A DNA stretch of 64,000 nucleotides from Muricomes intestini (GCF_004346165.1 NZ_SLZZ01000002.1:186001-250000), one strand, 5' to 3'. Counted from the first letter of the stretch, positions 43,950 to 51,998 are shown. The notes: a model not told the origin generated them from the letters alone. Made by a program: numbers and translations.

Positions 43950-44732
43950 CTAGTTTTTCTCCTCTTCATATATAATATACTGATACGTGCTGTTCTTACT
44001 CCGCCTCGTCATACAATTGTAGATTTCATCCCTGAGTCTGTTTTTTTGTTTCTTCATGGGGAGCGAAGTATCCGGATAAAACGGCCCGTCCAGATAAATC
44101 GTAATGCCCGGTTTTTTTCCATGCTTTCTTTTCTGGTAGGTGGTTGTCATGCAGAAGGACGGAGCGCTGCATTCGACCTGAAACCCGAAAGAAGTTGCAG
44201 GAAAAGGGCGGATACCTGTGTACCAAGGCCAGACATGCGCCTCCGGATACAGCACCACACAGTTTCCTTCCCGGATACGCTGTCTGATTGCTTCGTTGAA
44301 CTTTTTCATTCCACGGAAGGATTCCGGAAGGGGAAGGGCACCCAATGCCGGCAGAAATGTCCCCAGCACCGGAATCCCCAGGTTGGCGGGACTAACTACC
44401 GCATACCCCCTCTTTGGAGTGACCGCCCGAATCGGCATAAATGCATCCCCTATAGGCTGAGTATGATTTCCATAGAGGAAAAAACCGTTATCCCCGCATT
44501 GCCGGAGTACGGCACGGTTTTTAATTTTTACATGCAAGGCAAACCGGCAGTAAGGAAATGCAAAAATTTCTCCCAGCAGATAAACGAGACGGGAAAAAAA
44601 ACGATATGATGCACTTTCATGAATCCAGGAATAACCTTTCGTCAATTGAAAGGTTTGCTTCCTGCTTTCTATGAAATCATCCGTAAAGGACTGGTAGTAG
44701 CGTATCTGTGCTCCCTGCTTGTTGTTTTGCAT
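43950..44732 (-). CDS. PlsC-like acyltransferase (first gene of the GT8 operon)
   Basis: A 260-aa acyltransferase-fold protein. The catalytic His/Asp pair is seen in LYGNHTQPIGDAFMPI, where His and Asp are five residues apart rather than the usual four, and YPEAHVWPWYTGIRPF replaces the FPEGTRS motif. A hydrophobic segment (RFFSRLVYLLGEIFAFPYCRF, about 45-65) precedes. It starts the operon with a GGGGATG site. It may be a divergent acyltransferase of a glycolipid pathway; activity is uncertain because of the motif spacing. Confidence 0.75.
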   Translation of the reverse strand: MQNNKQGAQIRYYQSFTDDFIESRKQTFQLTKGYSWIHESASYRFFSRLVYLLGEIFAFPYCRFALHVKIKNRAVLRQCGDNGFFLYGNHTQPIGDAFMPIRAVTPKRGYAVVSPANLGIPVLGTFLPALGALPLPESFRGMKKFNEAIRQRIREGNCVVLYPEAHVWPWYTGIRPFPATSFGFQVECSAPSFCMTTTYQKRKHGKKPGITIYLDGPFYPDTSLPMKKQKNRLRDEIYNCMTRRSKNSTYQYIIYEEEKN

Positions 44733-44930
44733 TTCGAATACATCCCCTATTTATAACCGTCAATATTTAAGTATTCACAACAAAAGAAGCCTGCATTCTC
44801 ATTTTTCTTAAACTTTTATCCAGCAGATTTCAAAATTATTGTCCTATGTAGTTGATTTGCTTCCGTGGAGGAGGGGAACTGCATTGATAAAGAGACCCAG
44901 TGGAATAAGATAGACCTGCGTAAATCAAAA

Positions 44931-44973
44931 AACCTCTGAACTATTGTAATTTATTTACATCAGTTCAGAGGTT
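44931..44973 (-). terminator. Terminator of the rubrerythrin gene
   Basis: AACCTCTGAACT at 44931-44942 pairs with 44962-44973; on the minus strand the stem is followed by TTTTTTG. It is about 15 bases after the rubrerythrin stop codon. The rest of the 250-base gap to the acyltransferase gene shows nothing else. Confidence 0.85.
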
Positions 44974-44987
44974 TTCTTTAGATAAAT

Positions 44988-45545
44988 TTAGAATTCTTTA
45001 TACATCTCCCGTTTTGCACCACAGACCGGACATTTCTCCGGCGCTTCGTCAAGGACAGTATGTCCACAGACAGGACAAATATAAATCTTTTTCAACTCGA
45101 TATCCTTGCCTGCTTTTACCGCATCCAATGCTTTCTGGAACAGGTCCGCATGGATTTTCTCAGCTTCCAGGGCAAAATGGAATGAACGTTTTGCTCCGCT
45201 TTCATTTTGGAACTCTGCCGCATTCAGGTAAACCGGATACATCTGCTCTACTTCATGAAGCTCTCCATTAATTGCGCCCTGCAGATTTTCTGCTGTTTTC
45301 CCATAACCGAATACACCGCCTGCCGGCACTGTTGCATCTGCTGGCTCAGTACCGCCGATCTCCTTGAAATGATTGCTTGCATGTACTCTCTCTGCATAAG
45401 AGATCGCGCGGAAAAGCCTTCCTACATTCGGGAAGCCTTCCTTGTCTGCCACGTCGGCCCAGATGAGGTAGCGCATGTGTGCCATACTTTCCCCGCCGTA
45501 TGCGGAATGAAGAAAATCTGATGTCATTGCATTTTTTACTGCCAT
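44988..45545 (-). CDS. rbr: Rubrerythrin
   Basis: A 185-aa non-heme iron peroxidase that protects anaerobes from H2O2. The N-terminal ferritin-like four-helix part (about 1-145) carries the Glu/His iron ligands in GGESMAHMRYLIWAD and RAISYAERVHASNHF, and the C-terminal rubredoxin domain has YICPVCGH and KCPVCGAK. ATG at 45545 was chosen because GAGGAGGT precedes it; a longer frame upstream has no site. A strong promoter overlapped by an inverted repeat precedes it. Monocistronic. Confidence 0.93.
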   Translation of the reverse strand: MAVKNAMTSDFLHSAYGGESMAHMRYLIWADVADKEGFPNVGRLFRAISYAERVHASNHFKEIGGTEPADATVPAGGVFGYGKTAENLQGAINGELHEVEQMYPVYLNAAEFQNESGAKRSFHFALEAEKIHADLFQKALDAVKAGKDIELKKIYICPVCGHTVLDEAPEKCPVCGAKREMYKEF

Positions 45546-45579
45546 TTTAAATACCTCCTCTATGTTTTTAACTACACTC

Positions 45580-45609
45580 ATTCTAGCATTGACAATTTGC
45601 AATGTCAAT
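45580..45609 (-). promoter_or_regulatory. Rubrerythrin promoter with overlapping inverted repeat
   Basis: On the minus strand TTGACA (45603-45608) and TAGAAT (45580-45585) are 17 bases apart, with an extended TGC before the -10 box. The inverted repeat ATTGACA/TGTCAAT (45588-45594 against 45603-45609) covers the -35 box and spacer, so a repressor bound there would block the promoter. Confidence 0.7.
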
Positions 45610-45661
45610 ATTCGCCAAAAACCATGCTTTATCTGCAGAACCGTCAATTTTTACCGGCTGT

Positions 45662-45710
45662 CACAGCGAGATAAAGCGCAGCGAAATCGAGCTGATGGCT
45701 GAACTGTTAC
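45662..45710. repeat. Half-copy of the 143-bp MITE
   Basis: These 49 bases match the reverse complement of 40979-41027 with two mismatches, ending in the terminal ATGGCTGAACTGTTAC. The other half of the element is missing. It lies in the gap upstream of the MucBP surface protein gene. Confidence 0.85.
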
Positions 45711-45826
45711 ATAGAGTGTCAAGAATATACAGATTTTTCTTTACTCGAAACTGTGCAGGTGATATCATATTAATAGTTGATACTTTAAATATAATTCAGA
45801 GTTATAGCTTAGGAGGAATTTAATTT

Positions 45827-47098
45827 ATGAAAGGACAACTTTTTCATACTAAAGCTTCTCTTTTGTTGCAAGGTGTGAAGAAGAAACTGCTTACTTTAAG
45901 TTTAATTGGACTAATAATCACAGGGGCACAACTTATCGTTTCGCCTCTGGATGTTTCTGCTGAAGAATTTTCTTCGCCAGATTATCCGCCTTATAGCATT
46001 TCTGCAGGTATATATGTTTTAGAGATCAGCCCATACGAAGAAACATTCACCAGAAGTGAATTATGGCAGATATACCATGACAGCGGCTCAACTGATGCGC
46101 TGTATGATACCCTGGCGGGGATTCCATATTCTGTGAATGGAGAAAATTTCACTTCCTATCACGATAACAAATTAAGTGATGGGAATCGTGTTCTTTTAAC
46201 AGTTACCTGGTCTCCCCAATTGTTGGATTATGTAGATAATAATATAATCGGTACTGCTGATAAAACGTCTCCTCTTGACTTCACAATCACTTTTGAATCT
46301 GCACAGTTTTCCTTAAATATTACAGAGGGAGAGGCAGCAGATACTATTATTGCATTACCCGTTGATCTTGAAGGCAAAATTTATAAGACAGTTCACATTA
46401 TTGACGACTCAACAATTGTTAATGTTCATTATAAGGATGAGAGCGGCGGGCAAATTGCCGACAGCGTTCAACTTCAGGGATATACAGGCATGAATTACGC
46501 TTGTGAGCAAAAGGATATTTACGGTTATACTCTTAAAGAAATTAAAGGCAGTGAGACAGGTAGTTTTACAGATGAGACTCAAGAAGTAACCTATGTGTAT
46601 ACCAAAAATCCCACAGCGGCTGTACAGGGTATTGTCAATGTTCAGTATACAGACGAAAATGGCAGCCAGATTGCCGATACTGTTCAGTTAAAAGGAAATG
46701 TCGGTGAATCATACAAATCTGAGCAGAAAAATATCGTTGGCTATACTTTTAAGAAAATCAAAGGCAATGCAGATGGCAGCTATACAGAGGCAGCTCAAGA
46801 AATAACCTATGTATATACCAAAAGCACTGATAAGCAGAAGTCTGGTTCATCTGACGACAATAACACTGATACGAAGGATAGCGCTGATACGAAAGATAGC
46901 TCTGATACGAAGGATAAAGTAAAGGGCAGAGACACTGTGCACTCTAAAAAAGCGACATCCAAAGCCGGGAAATCTTCAAAAACCGGGGATCAGCTCTCCC
47001 CGGAGTTGATCATTTCCCTTGGAGGAATTTTTATTGGAATCTCAGGATTGTTACTCTATATTAAAAAAAATAAGAAACCCGGGCATGATGACCAATAA
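45827..47098 (+). CDS. MucBP-domain surface protein with degenerate sorting signal
   Basis: A 423-aa secreted, cell-surface protein. A long signal peptide (about 1-45, cut after VSA) precedes an N-terminal unknown domain of about 150 residues, then two MucBP repeats (about 200-265 and 270-335, STIVNVHYKDESGGQIADS and GIVNVQYTDENGSQIADT). A hydrophilic linker follows, with the repeated DTKDSA unit. The C-terminus has SSKTGDQ, a hydrophobic helix and KKNKK, like a sortase signal; the expected P before K of xPKTGD is Ser. The DNA is AT-richer than neighbours. It is a likely adhesin that binds mucus glycans by family rule. Confidence 0.85.
   Translation: MKGQLFHTKASLLLQGVKKKLLTLSLIGLIITGAQLIVSPLDVSAEEFSSPDYPPYSISAGIYVLEISPYEETFTRSELWQIYHDSGSTDALYDTLAGIPYSVNGENFTSYHDNKLSDGNRVLLTVTWSPQLLDYVDNNIIGTADKTSPLDFTITFESAQFSLNITEGEAADTIIALPVDLEGKIYKTVHIIDDSTIVNVHYKDESGGQIADSVQLQGYTGMNYACEQKDIYGYTLKEIKGSETGSFTDETQEVTYVYTKNPTAAVQGIVNVQYTDENGSQIADTVQLKGNVGESYKSEQKNIVGYTFKKIKGNADGSYTEAAQEITYVYTKSTDKQKSGSSDDNNTDTKDSADTKDSSDTKDKVKGRDTVHSKKATSKAGKSSKTGDQLSPELIISLGGIFIGISGLLLYIKKNKKPGHDDQ
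46868..46918 (+). repeat. 18-base tandem repeat in the surface protein linker
   Basis: GATACGAAGGATAGCGCT is repeated about three times in frame and encodes DTKDSA-type units. Such repeats can vary in number by slippage and change the length of the wall-spanning linker. Confidence 0.75.
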
Positions 47099-47149
47099 AC
47101 AATTTTTATAAAACCCTCTTCACTCCCAGAGTGTAAGGACAGTTATTTC

Positions 47150-47192
47150 ATTAAGCTCCACAAGTGCCTGTATCACGCTTATGGAGCTTAAT
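47150..47192 (+). terminator. Inverted repeat after the MucBP gene
   Basis: ATTAAGCTCCA at 47150-47160 and its inverse at 47182-47192 with a 21-base loop. No good T tract follows, so its role as a terminator is uncertain. It lies in the 194-base gap between the MucBP gene and the MFS fragment. Confidence 0.45.
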
Positions 47193-47292
47193 CACTTATT
47201 TGAGTATATAATACCACGCAAAAGAGGTTCTCTGTTTAAAACACCTCTCAGATATAAAGTTTATTAATCATAACCTTTACTTTAACATTTCT

Positions 47293-47732
47293 TTATTCTT
47301 TCTCATTCATGACAGATATTATATCTAATTTTCTTACCTCAGTTATTCTCGGGCATATTATAGCAATGCCCATGATCGGAACACCGGATAGCAAAAACCA
47401 ATGATTTACACCAATTCTGTCAGCAAAATATCCCGAAAGAATTAACCCTGCGGGCATAGCCAGTGACATGATACTCCCTGTAAGAGAAAATACACGGCCT
47501 AAAAATTCAGGTTTAATTTTCTCCTGGAAAAGTGCCGTTTGCACGCCACTGTAAAAGGGTACCGAAAAGCCCATGATTGCACAGCAGATTGCAAATATCA
47601 CAAAGCCACTTGGTGGAAGCAGCCCCGAAATGGCCAAACTGGCTCCCATCATGAAAATCGATACCGACATTAACAGAATTCGCTTTTTGCATCTGCCAAG
47701 TGTCCCCAGTACCAAACCACCTATCAACTATA
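47293..47732 (-). pseudogene. Truncated MFS transporter, C-terminal third only
   Basis: About 144 codons encode transmembrane helices 8-12 of a major facilitator (GLVLGTLGRCKKRILLMSVSI, LGRVFSLTGSIMSLAMPAGLILSGYFADRIG). The pattern is close to MefA/macrolide-efflux type MFS proteins. On the minus strand the reading frame starts exactly at the left end of the IS3-family element; the N-terminal part is not found on the other side of it, so the 5' portion was deleted as well as interrupted. No start codon with a ribosome site is available. It is a pseudogene. Confidence 0.85.
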
Positions 47733-47819
47733 ATGGTCTCATAATTTAAGACACTTTTTCGGACAGATTTTAATGAATCTGATATACTAAAACCAGTATG
47801 AAAGAAAGGATTCATTGCT

Positions 47820-48167
47820 ATGTCCAGACAAAGAAGAAACTTTAGTGCTAAATTTAAATCAGACCTTGTAATCGAGCTGCTTAAGGGCGAGAAAGATCTC
47901 AATACCTTAGCAACTGAAAATAATATCCAGCCAAATCTACTCCGCAACTGGAAAAAAGAATTCCTTAACAATGCTTCTGCAATATTCGACGACAAACGTG
48001 AGGAAAACTTCAAAGACAAGCTTGCCGAAGAACGCAAGGAGAAAGCGGAGTATGCCAAAAAGGTTGGTCAGTTAACCATGCAGGTTGACTGGCTGAAAAA
48101 AAAATCTGAAGAACTTTGTGGACCTGACTACGAGAGTAAGTTTAGTCCAAAACCTTTTGACGACTAA
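47820..48167 (+). CDS. IS3-family transposase OrfA
   Basis: A 115-aa protein with the HTH_Tnp_1-type helix-turn-helix (residues about 5-60, KFKSDLVIELLKGEKDLNTLATENNIQPNLLRNWKKEF) and a leucine-zipper-like coiled coil (about 65-100). It binds the terminal repeats together with OrfB. Its frame runs through a run of nine A (48096-48104) before ending 50 bases into orfB. Complete and apparently active. Confidence 0.9.
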   Translation: MSRQRRNFSAKFKSDLVIELLKGEKDLNTLATENNIQPNLLRNWKKEFLNNASAIFDDKREENFKDKLAEERKEKAEYAKKVGQLTMQVDWLKKKSEELCGPDYESKFSPKPFDD

Positions 48168-48975
48168 AGAAATACCTGCTTCTGTTGGTGCAAAGCTTCT
48201 TGATATCAATCGCACAAGCATTTATTACAAGGGCAATCCAGTATCAGAAGAAGAATTGACGTGTAAAGAGATTATTGATCATCTTCACACCGAAAATCCG
48301 ACCTGGGGTACAAGACAAATGTCTGCACAGCTCAAAGCACGTGGATACCTTGTAGGTCGCCGCAAGGCACGTCGCTACATGAATGAAATGGACATCTTTC
48401 CAATTTATCCAAAGATGAACCTATCAAAACGAATGCAGCAGGCAAAGGTATGCCCTTATCTTCTTCGTAACGCCGTCATAGATGCGCCAAATCAGGCATG
48501 GTCTATTGACATTACATATATTCCGATCAGACACGGATTCTTGTATCTGACTGCTATAATTGACTGGCACAGCCGCTGTATTGTTGGCTGGGAAGTCGAT
48601 GATACTCTTGATACCAGAATGGTTATCAACGCCTTGAAAAAGGCCTTCAAAGTGGCTAAGCCGCAAATCCTGAATTCAGATCAGGGCTGCCAGTTTACAA
48701 GCCAACAATACATTGACTTCGTAAAACAAAACGGAATTCGACAGAGCATGGACGGTAAGAGCAGATGGGCTGATAACATCATGATTGAGCGATGGTTCCG
48801 CAGCTTCAAGTATGAGGAAGCTTATCTGACACAGTACAATAACATCAAGGAAGCCAGATCCGCTATTGGGCGATATATCCACACTTATAACTTTGAACGA
48901 CGTCATTCTGCACTTGATTATCAAATACCGGCTGAATGCTACTATCCGGCAATGCTATTGCCATATGTAGCTTAA
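48118..48975 (+). CDS. IS3-family transposase OrfB (DDE integrase)
   Basis: A 285-aa DDE transposase: N-terminal HTH_21 region (ENPTWGTRQMSAQLKARGY), then the rve catalytic core with Asp in WSIDITYIP, Asp in ILNSDQGCQFTS and Glu in DNIMIERWFRSFK. GTG start with no strong ribosome site. Relative to orfA it is in the +1 frame rather than the usual -1. The nine-A run upstream suggests transcriptional slippage or a programmed shift, but an independent start by translational coupling is possible. No internal stops; intact. Confidence 0.9.
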   Translation: MDLTTRVSLVQNLLTTKEIPASVGAKLLDINRTSIYYKGNPVSEEELTCKEIIDHLHTENPTWGTRQMSAQLKARGYLVGRRKARRYMNEMDIFPIYPKMNLSKRMQQAKVCPYLLRNAVIDAPNQAWSIDITYIPIRHGFLYLTAIIDWHSRCIVGWEVDDTLDTRMVINALKKAFKVAKPQILNSDQGCQFTSQQYIDFVKQNGIRQSMDGKSRWADNIMIERWFRSFKYEEAYLTQYNNIKEARSAIGRYIHTYNFERRHSALDYQIPAECYYPAMLLPYVA

Positions 48976-49126
48976 TGCATATTTGGATCTGGAGAGTGTT
49001 CCACTATTCTCCCCCTGTTCCTTGTCACTTATCAACCATATCAGTTCATTATAAAAATCTTAAATTTTTGTCTTGACAACTGAGCCACTATATATTAGCA
49101 CTAAATTTCTTAAAAATCAGCAGGTT

Positions 49127-49142
49127 TGTTGTTATAACAACA
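49127..49142. promoter_or_regulatory. 16-base perfect palindrome before the cupin gene
   Basis: TGTTGTTATAACAACA is fully symmetric and is followed two bases later by seven T. It is a candidate operator for the cupin gene or a small terminator; the gap holds nothing else clear. Confidence 0.4.
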
Positions 49143-49225
49143 GATTTTTTTGAATAAACATGGTATGTTTGGCACAGAAAGTGAAAACCCTATAAAGATG
49201 TATTCATATGAGAGGAGCTTTTAAC

Positions 49226-49567
49226 ATGCCTTATATCAAAAACATAAACCATGAAGAGCAGCTGCATCTGGCAGACCAGGTTACTGTCCAGCCGGGGCAG
49301 GTTGTCAGCAAGACCCTTGCCCAGAATAAACACGTAAGCATTACCCTTTTTGCCTTTTCTAAGGGAGAAGAAATTGGAACTCACGATTCCACCGGTGATG
49401 CCATGGTACTTGTGCTGGATGGAACCGGGCAGTTTACAGTAGATGGCACGGCATATGTGCTTGAAGCAGGAAATACCTTGATTATGCCGGCTAATAAGCC
49501 TCATGCAGTATTTGCAAAAGAAGACTTCAAAATGCTGCTTACAGTAGTTTTTCCCTCTGAACAATAA
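49226..49567 (+). CDS. Single-domain cupin protein
   Basis: A 113-aa cupin. The double-stranded beta-helix motif has GEEIGTHDSTGDAMVLVLDGTGQFTV (metal ligands His, Asp and neighbours) and ILMPANKPHAVFA with the second-motif His. ATG at 49226 was chosen because AGAGGAG lies eight bases upstream. It is monocistronic and follows the IS element. Cupins of this size bind metals and small ligands, and many are unassigned. Function unknown. Confidence 0.85.
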   Translation: MPYIKNINHEEQLHLADQVTVQPGQVVSKTLAQNKHVSITLFAFSKGEEIGTHDSTGDAMVLVLDGTGQFTVDGTAYVLEAGNTLIMPANKPHAVFAKEDFKMLLTVVFPSEQ

Positions 49568-49577
49568 TTAATCCAGT

Positions 49578-50324
49578 TTATTTTGCTTTCCCCTGTGCCA
49601 CAACTGCTTTCATTTTAGCTTCAATAGCATCCTGATCACCAAGATAGAACTTCTTGTGCATTTTCCCGTCATCCGTGAATTCATAGACAAGCGGAATCCC
49701 TGTAGGAACATTAACCTTTGTAATTTCTTCCTCACTGAGCTGTTCAAAGTACATGATTAACGCCCGCAGAGAATTTCCATGAGCGGCGATGGCAACCCGT
49801 TTCCCAGCATTTATCTGTGGAAGAATTTCCTGCTCATAATAGGGAATCACACGTGCAATCGTATCTTTTAGACTCTCGGTAAGGGGAAGCTCTGAGGCAT
49901 TGATTCCGTGATATAAATCCTGCAGTGCAGGATTTCGCTCGTCATTCGGTTTAAGGGCGGGCGGCTGTACATCAAAGGATCTACGCCAGATGTGTACTTG
50001 CTCCTCGCCGTATTTTTGTGCGGTTTCCGTCTTATTAAGTCCCTGTAGAGCCCCATAGTGCCGCTCGTTCAGCTTCCAGCTTTTAATGACTGGCAGATCT
50101 ATCCGCCCCATCTCTTCAAGAGCAAGCTGCAGTGTATGGATAGCACGCTGTAAGTAAGAGGTATAGGCAATATCAAAGTCATAGCCCTCTTCTTTCAAAA
50201 CCTTGCCCGCACTTTTTGCCTCCTCTATCCCTTTTGGAGATAAATCTACATCTTTCCAGCCTGTAAAACGATTCTCCAGATTCCATTCACTCTGTCCGTG
50301 TCTGAGTAAAACTAAAATTTTCAT
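49578..50324 (-). CDS. gpmA: 2,3-bisphosphoglycerate-dependent phosphoglycerate mutase
   Basis: A 248-aa glycolytic mutase that interconverts 3- and 2-phosphoglycerate. The phosphohistidine motif [18 protein letters not shown] has His9; other blocks are [17 protein letters not shown] and [22 protein letters not shown] with the second His. ATG at 50324 is the family start; the reading frame extends upstream into a histidine-kinase remnant which is not part of the enzyme. Ribosome site weak (AAAGG). The gene is convergent with the cupin. Confidence 0.95.
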   Translation of the reverse strand: MKILVLLRHGQSEWNLENRFTGWKDVDLSPKGIEEAKSAGKVLKEEGYDFDIAYTSYLQRAIHTLQLALEEMGRIDLPVIKSWKLNERHYGALQGLNKTETAQKYGEEQVHIWRRSFDVQPPALKPNDERNPALQDLYHGINASELPLTESLKDTIARVIPYYEQEILPQINAGKRVAIAAHGNSLRALIMYFEQLSEEEITKVNVPTGIPLVYEFTDDGKMHKKFYLGDQDAIEAKMKAVVAQGKAK

Positions 50325-50426
50325 AAGCACACCAGCCTTTCTTTTATCTATTGCTTGATTATATCCCATTATCATGGCAATGTATAGCCAGTACTGTGAA
50401 CTTAGCAGATGATATAGAAACTTTCT

Positions 50427-50546
50427 CAGCCCTGTTTCGAGCCTGGAAATATTGACAAACGCACCCACCAATTGCTCCAGCCCCTTAAGCTGCTCCAGAA
50501 TATATGAAAGCTGCCGACTGTCTTCATTTAACATTTTATTTATCTT
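50427..50546 (-). pseudogene. Histidine-kinase remnant upstream of gpmA
   Basis: About 36 codons (from the ATG at 50534) encode [20 protein letters not shown] followed by [16 protein letters not shown]. This matches the segment just after the phosphohistidine of sensor kinases (the EQLKxLExLVxxLVxISRLETG pattern of the DHp domain). The frame is blocked by TGA about 15 bases upstream, and no kinase domain follows. The fragment runs in frame into gpmA. It is a decayed gene piece. Confidence 0.6.
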
Positions 50547-50863
50547 TCAGCTGCATCACCAGCATATTTTTTGTATCCCAGTTCCATATCTTGATACAGC
50601 CGAAATCCTGTCAGTACACCCGTCTTAAAGTAGACTTCATCATGGAGTATGGCAAAGTCATTCACCGCTTCAAACAAACTGTCATCCTCCCTGTTTGCCT
50701 CCGCATACAGCTCCTCAAGCCTGTCAAAAATCTTTTCATAGGACTCATCAATTTTTTCTTCACACTCCTCTGCCGTCGCCCCTACATAATCCGAATCATA
50801 AATTAAATATGATATAAGATTATCCAGTTCTGCCCTTTTTAAAATGTCCCTTATTTCATGCAT
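50540..50863 (-). CDS. Small helical hypothetical protein
   Basis: A 107-aa soluble, acidic, predicted all-helical protein: [22 protein letters not shown] and [19 protein letters not shown], ending in [20 protein letters not shown]. Conserved short proteins of this sort (for example DUF6809-like) occur in Clostridia, but I cannot assign it to one. ATG with AAGGAGG upstream. It stands alone between add and the histidine-kinase remnant. Function unknown. Confidence 0.6.
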   Translation of the reverse strand: MHEIRDILKRAELDNLISYLIYDSDYVGATAEECEEKIDESYEKIFDRLEELYAEANREDDSLFEAVNDFAILHDEVYFKTGVLTGFRLYQDMELGYKKYAGDAAER

Positions 50864-50954
50864 AGCATTGCCTCCTTATGTAAATTTTGCTTCATTTTGT
50901 TTACACTCATTATATTACACCGGCAAAATGCTAGCAATCAGTTTGTAACTGGAT

Positions 50955-51983
50955 TTAGACAGATTGTTCTAACTTCTTGAATAAATTCACCTTCCGTTCA
51001 TATTCCTCCGCCAGCTTTCTTTTTTGAACTGAGGGAAGGAATACAGCTTCTACAGCTGTTCTGCCGGCTTCCTCCATAATACGCTCATCAATTTCCTGAA
51101 AGCTGCCGCCCAGAAGCTCCCACTCCTTGGTTAAACATGTGTCTGACACCATCCGGTTATCAGTATTGATTGTTACAGGAACATTTTCGCAGGCCATTTC
51201 CACAAAGGGATAATTTCTAATTGAGTCAACTGCCTTTGTCTGCAGATTGCTTACCGGGCACATTTCCAGGACAATATTATTTTTAATACACATTTGTTTT
51301 ATCTCCGGATTGCCGGCAATTGCAACACCGTGGCCGATCCTGCATGCACCCATTTCTATTGCTGTTTTTACATTTTGGGCAGAACCGCATTCACCGGCAT
51401 GTACCGTAAACGGTATTCCCAGGTTCCCGGCTTTGTCAAATATATTTTTATACAGACCGGGCGGGTAACTTTTTTCATCTCCGGCTAAATCAAGTCCGGC
51501 TGCCCCACAGTGTAACAGCTCTTTCGCGCACTCCACTGTTTTTAAATTATTTTCTTCGGATGCACCCCGCATCATACACAATATAGCTCTGCTTTTCACC
51601 CCAAAGTCCCGCTCTCCCAGCTCCAGCCCCTTAAGAACGGCCCGGCATGCCTCACTTTGGGACAGTCCTTCTCTGCAATGAAACTGGGGAGCAAACCTTA
51701 CTTCTATGTATATTGTGTTTTCATCTGCTGCTTCACGAATCAGCTCATATGCGGCAATCTCCAGATTCTCCCGGCTCTGCAAAAAAGGGAGAGTATAGTC
51801 AAAGCATGCTAGATACGTACGCAAATCCGAAACCTTTTTGGGGACTTTCATTTTATCTGCCATCTGATCCAAATCGCCCTCACCTTTCATTATTCTCTTA
51901 ACGGCACTGTGCATCACCGAGCCATCCAAATGACAGTGCAGTTCAATTTTAGGAAATCTTTTTACACCATTTACACTTAACAT
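50955..51983 (-). CDS. add: Adenosine deaminase
   Basis: A 342-aa adenosine deaminase (adenosine to inosine). Zinc ligands: HxH in KIELHCHLDGS, His in FTVHAGECGSAQNVKTA with the catalytic Glu one block on, and Asp in TINTDNRMVS. The family-typical EMCPVSNLQTKAV is present. It is the last gene of a five-gene minus-strand run (zinc-ribbon proteins, YARHG protein, amidase, add), 15 bases after the amidase gene. The link with envelope proteins is not obvious. Confidence 0.94.
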   Translation of the reverse strand: MLSVNGVKRFPKIELHCHLDGSVMHSAVKRIMKGEGDLDQMADKMKVPKKVSDLRTYLACFDYTLPFLQSRENLEIAAYELIREAADENTIYIEVRFAPQFHCREGLSQSEACRAVLKGLELGERDFGVKSRAILCMMRGASEENNLKTVECAKELLHCGAAGLDLAGDEKSYPPGLYKNIFDKAGNLGIPFTVHAGECGSAQNVKTAIEMGACRIGHGVAIAGNPEIKQMCIKNNIVLEMCPVSNLQTKAVDSIRNYPFVEMACENVPVTINTDNRMVSDTCLTKEWELLGGSFQEIDERIMEEAGRTAVEAVFLPSVQKRKLAEEYERKVNLFKKLEQSV

Positions 51984-51998
51984 CAGATACCTCTCTTC

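Larger units (their letters stand above)
47733..49087 (+). mobile_element. IS3-family insertion sequence, 1.35 kb
   Basis: The element contains two transposase genes (orfA and orfB) with imperfect terminal inverted repeats: TGGTCTCATAATTTAAGACA at the left and TGGCTCAGTTGTCAAGACA inverted at the right. It is flanked by CTATA on both sides (47728-47732 and 49088-49092), consistent with a 5-base target duplication; the exact first base is ambiguous by one. The insertion sits in the MFS gene, whose other half is lost. Confidence 0.8.

Noticed and set aside
44865-44939. 25-codon plus-strand ORF starting GTG with a GGAGGAGG stretch
   Set aside because: The ribosome-like sequence overlaps the start of the frame rather than preceding it, the ORF has no recognisable similarity and runs into the rubrerythrin terminator.
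48090-48130. -1 ribosomal frameshift between orfA and orfB
   Set aside because: A -1 shift on the A run leads to a TGA two codons later; the orfB frame is +1, so the standard IS3 mechanism does not work at this site.
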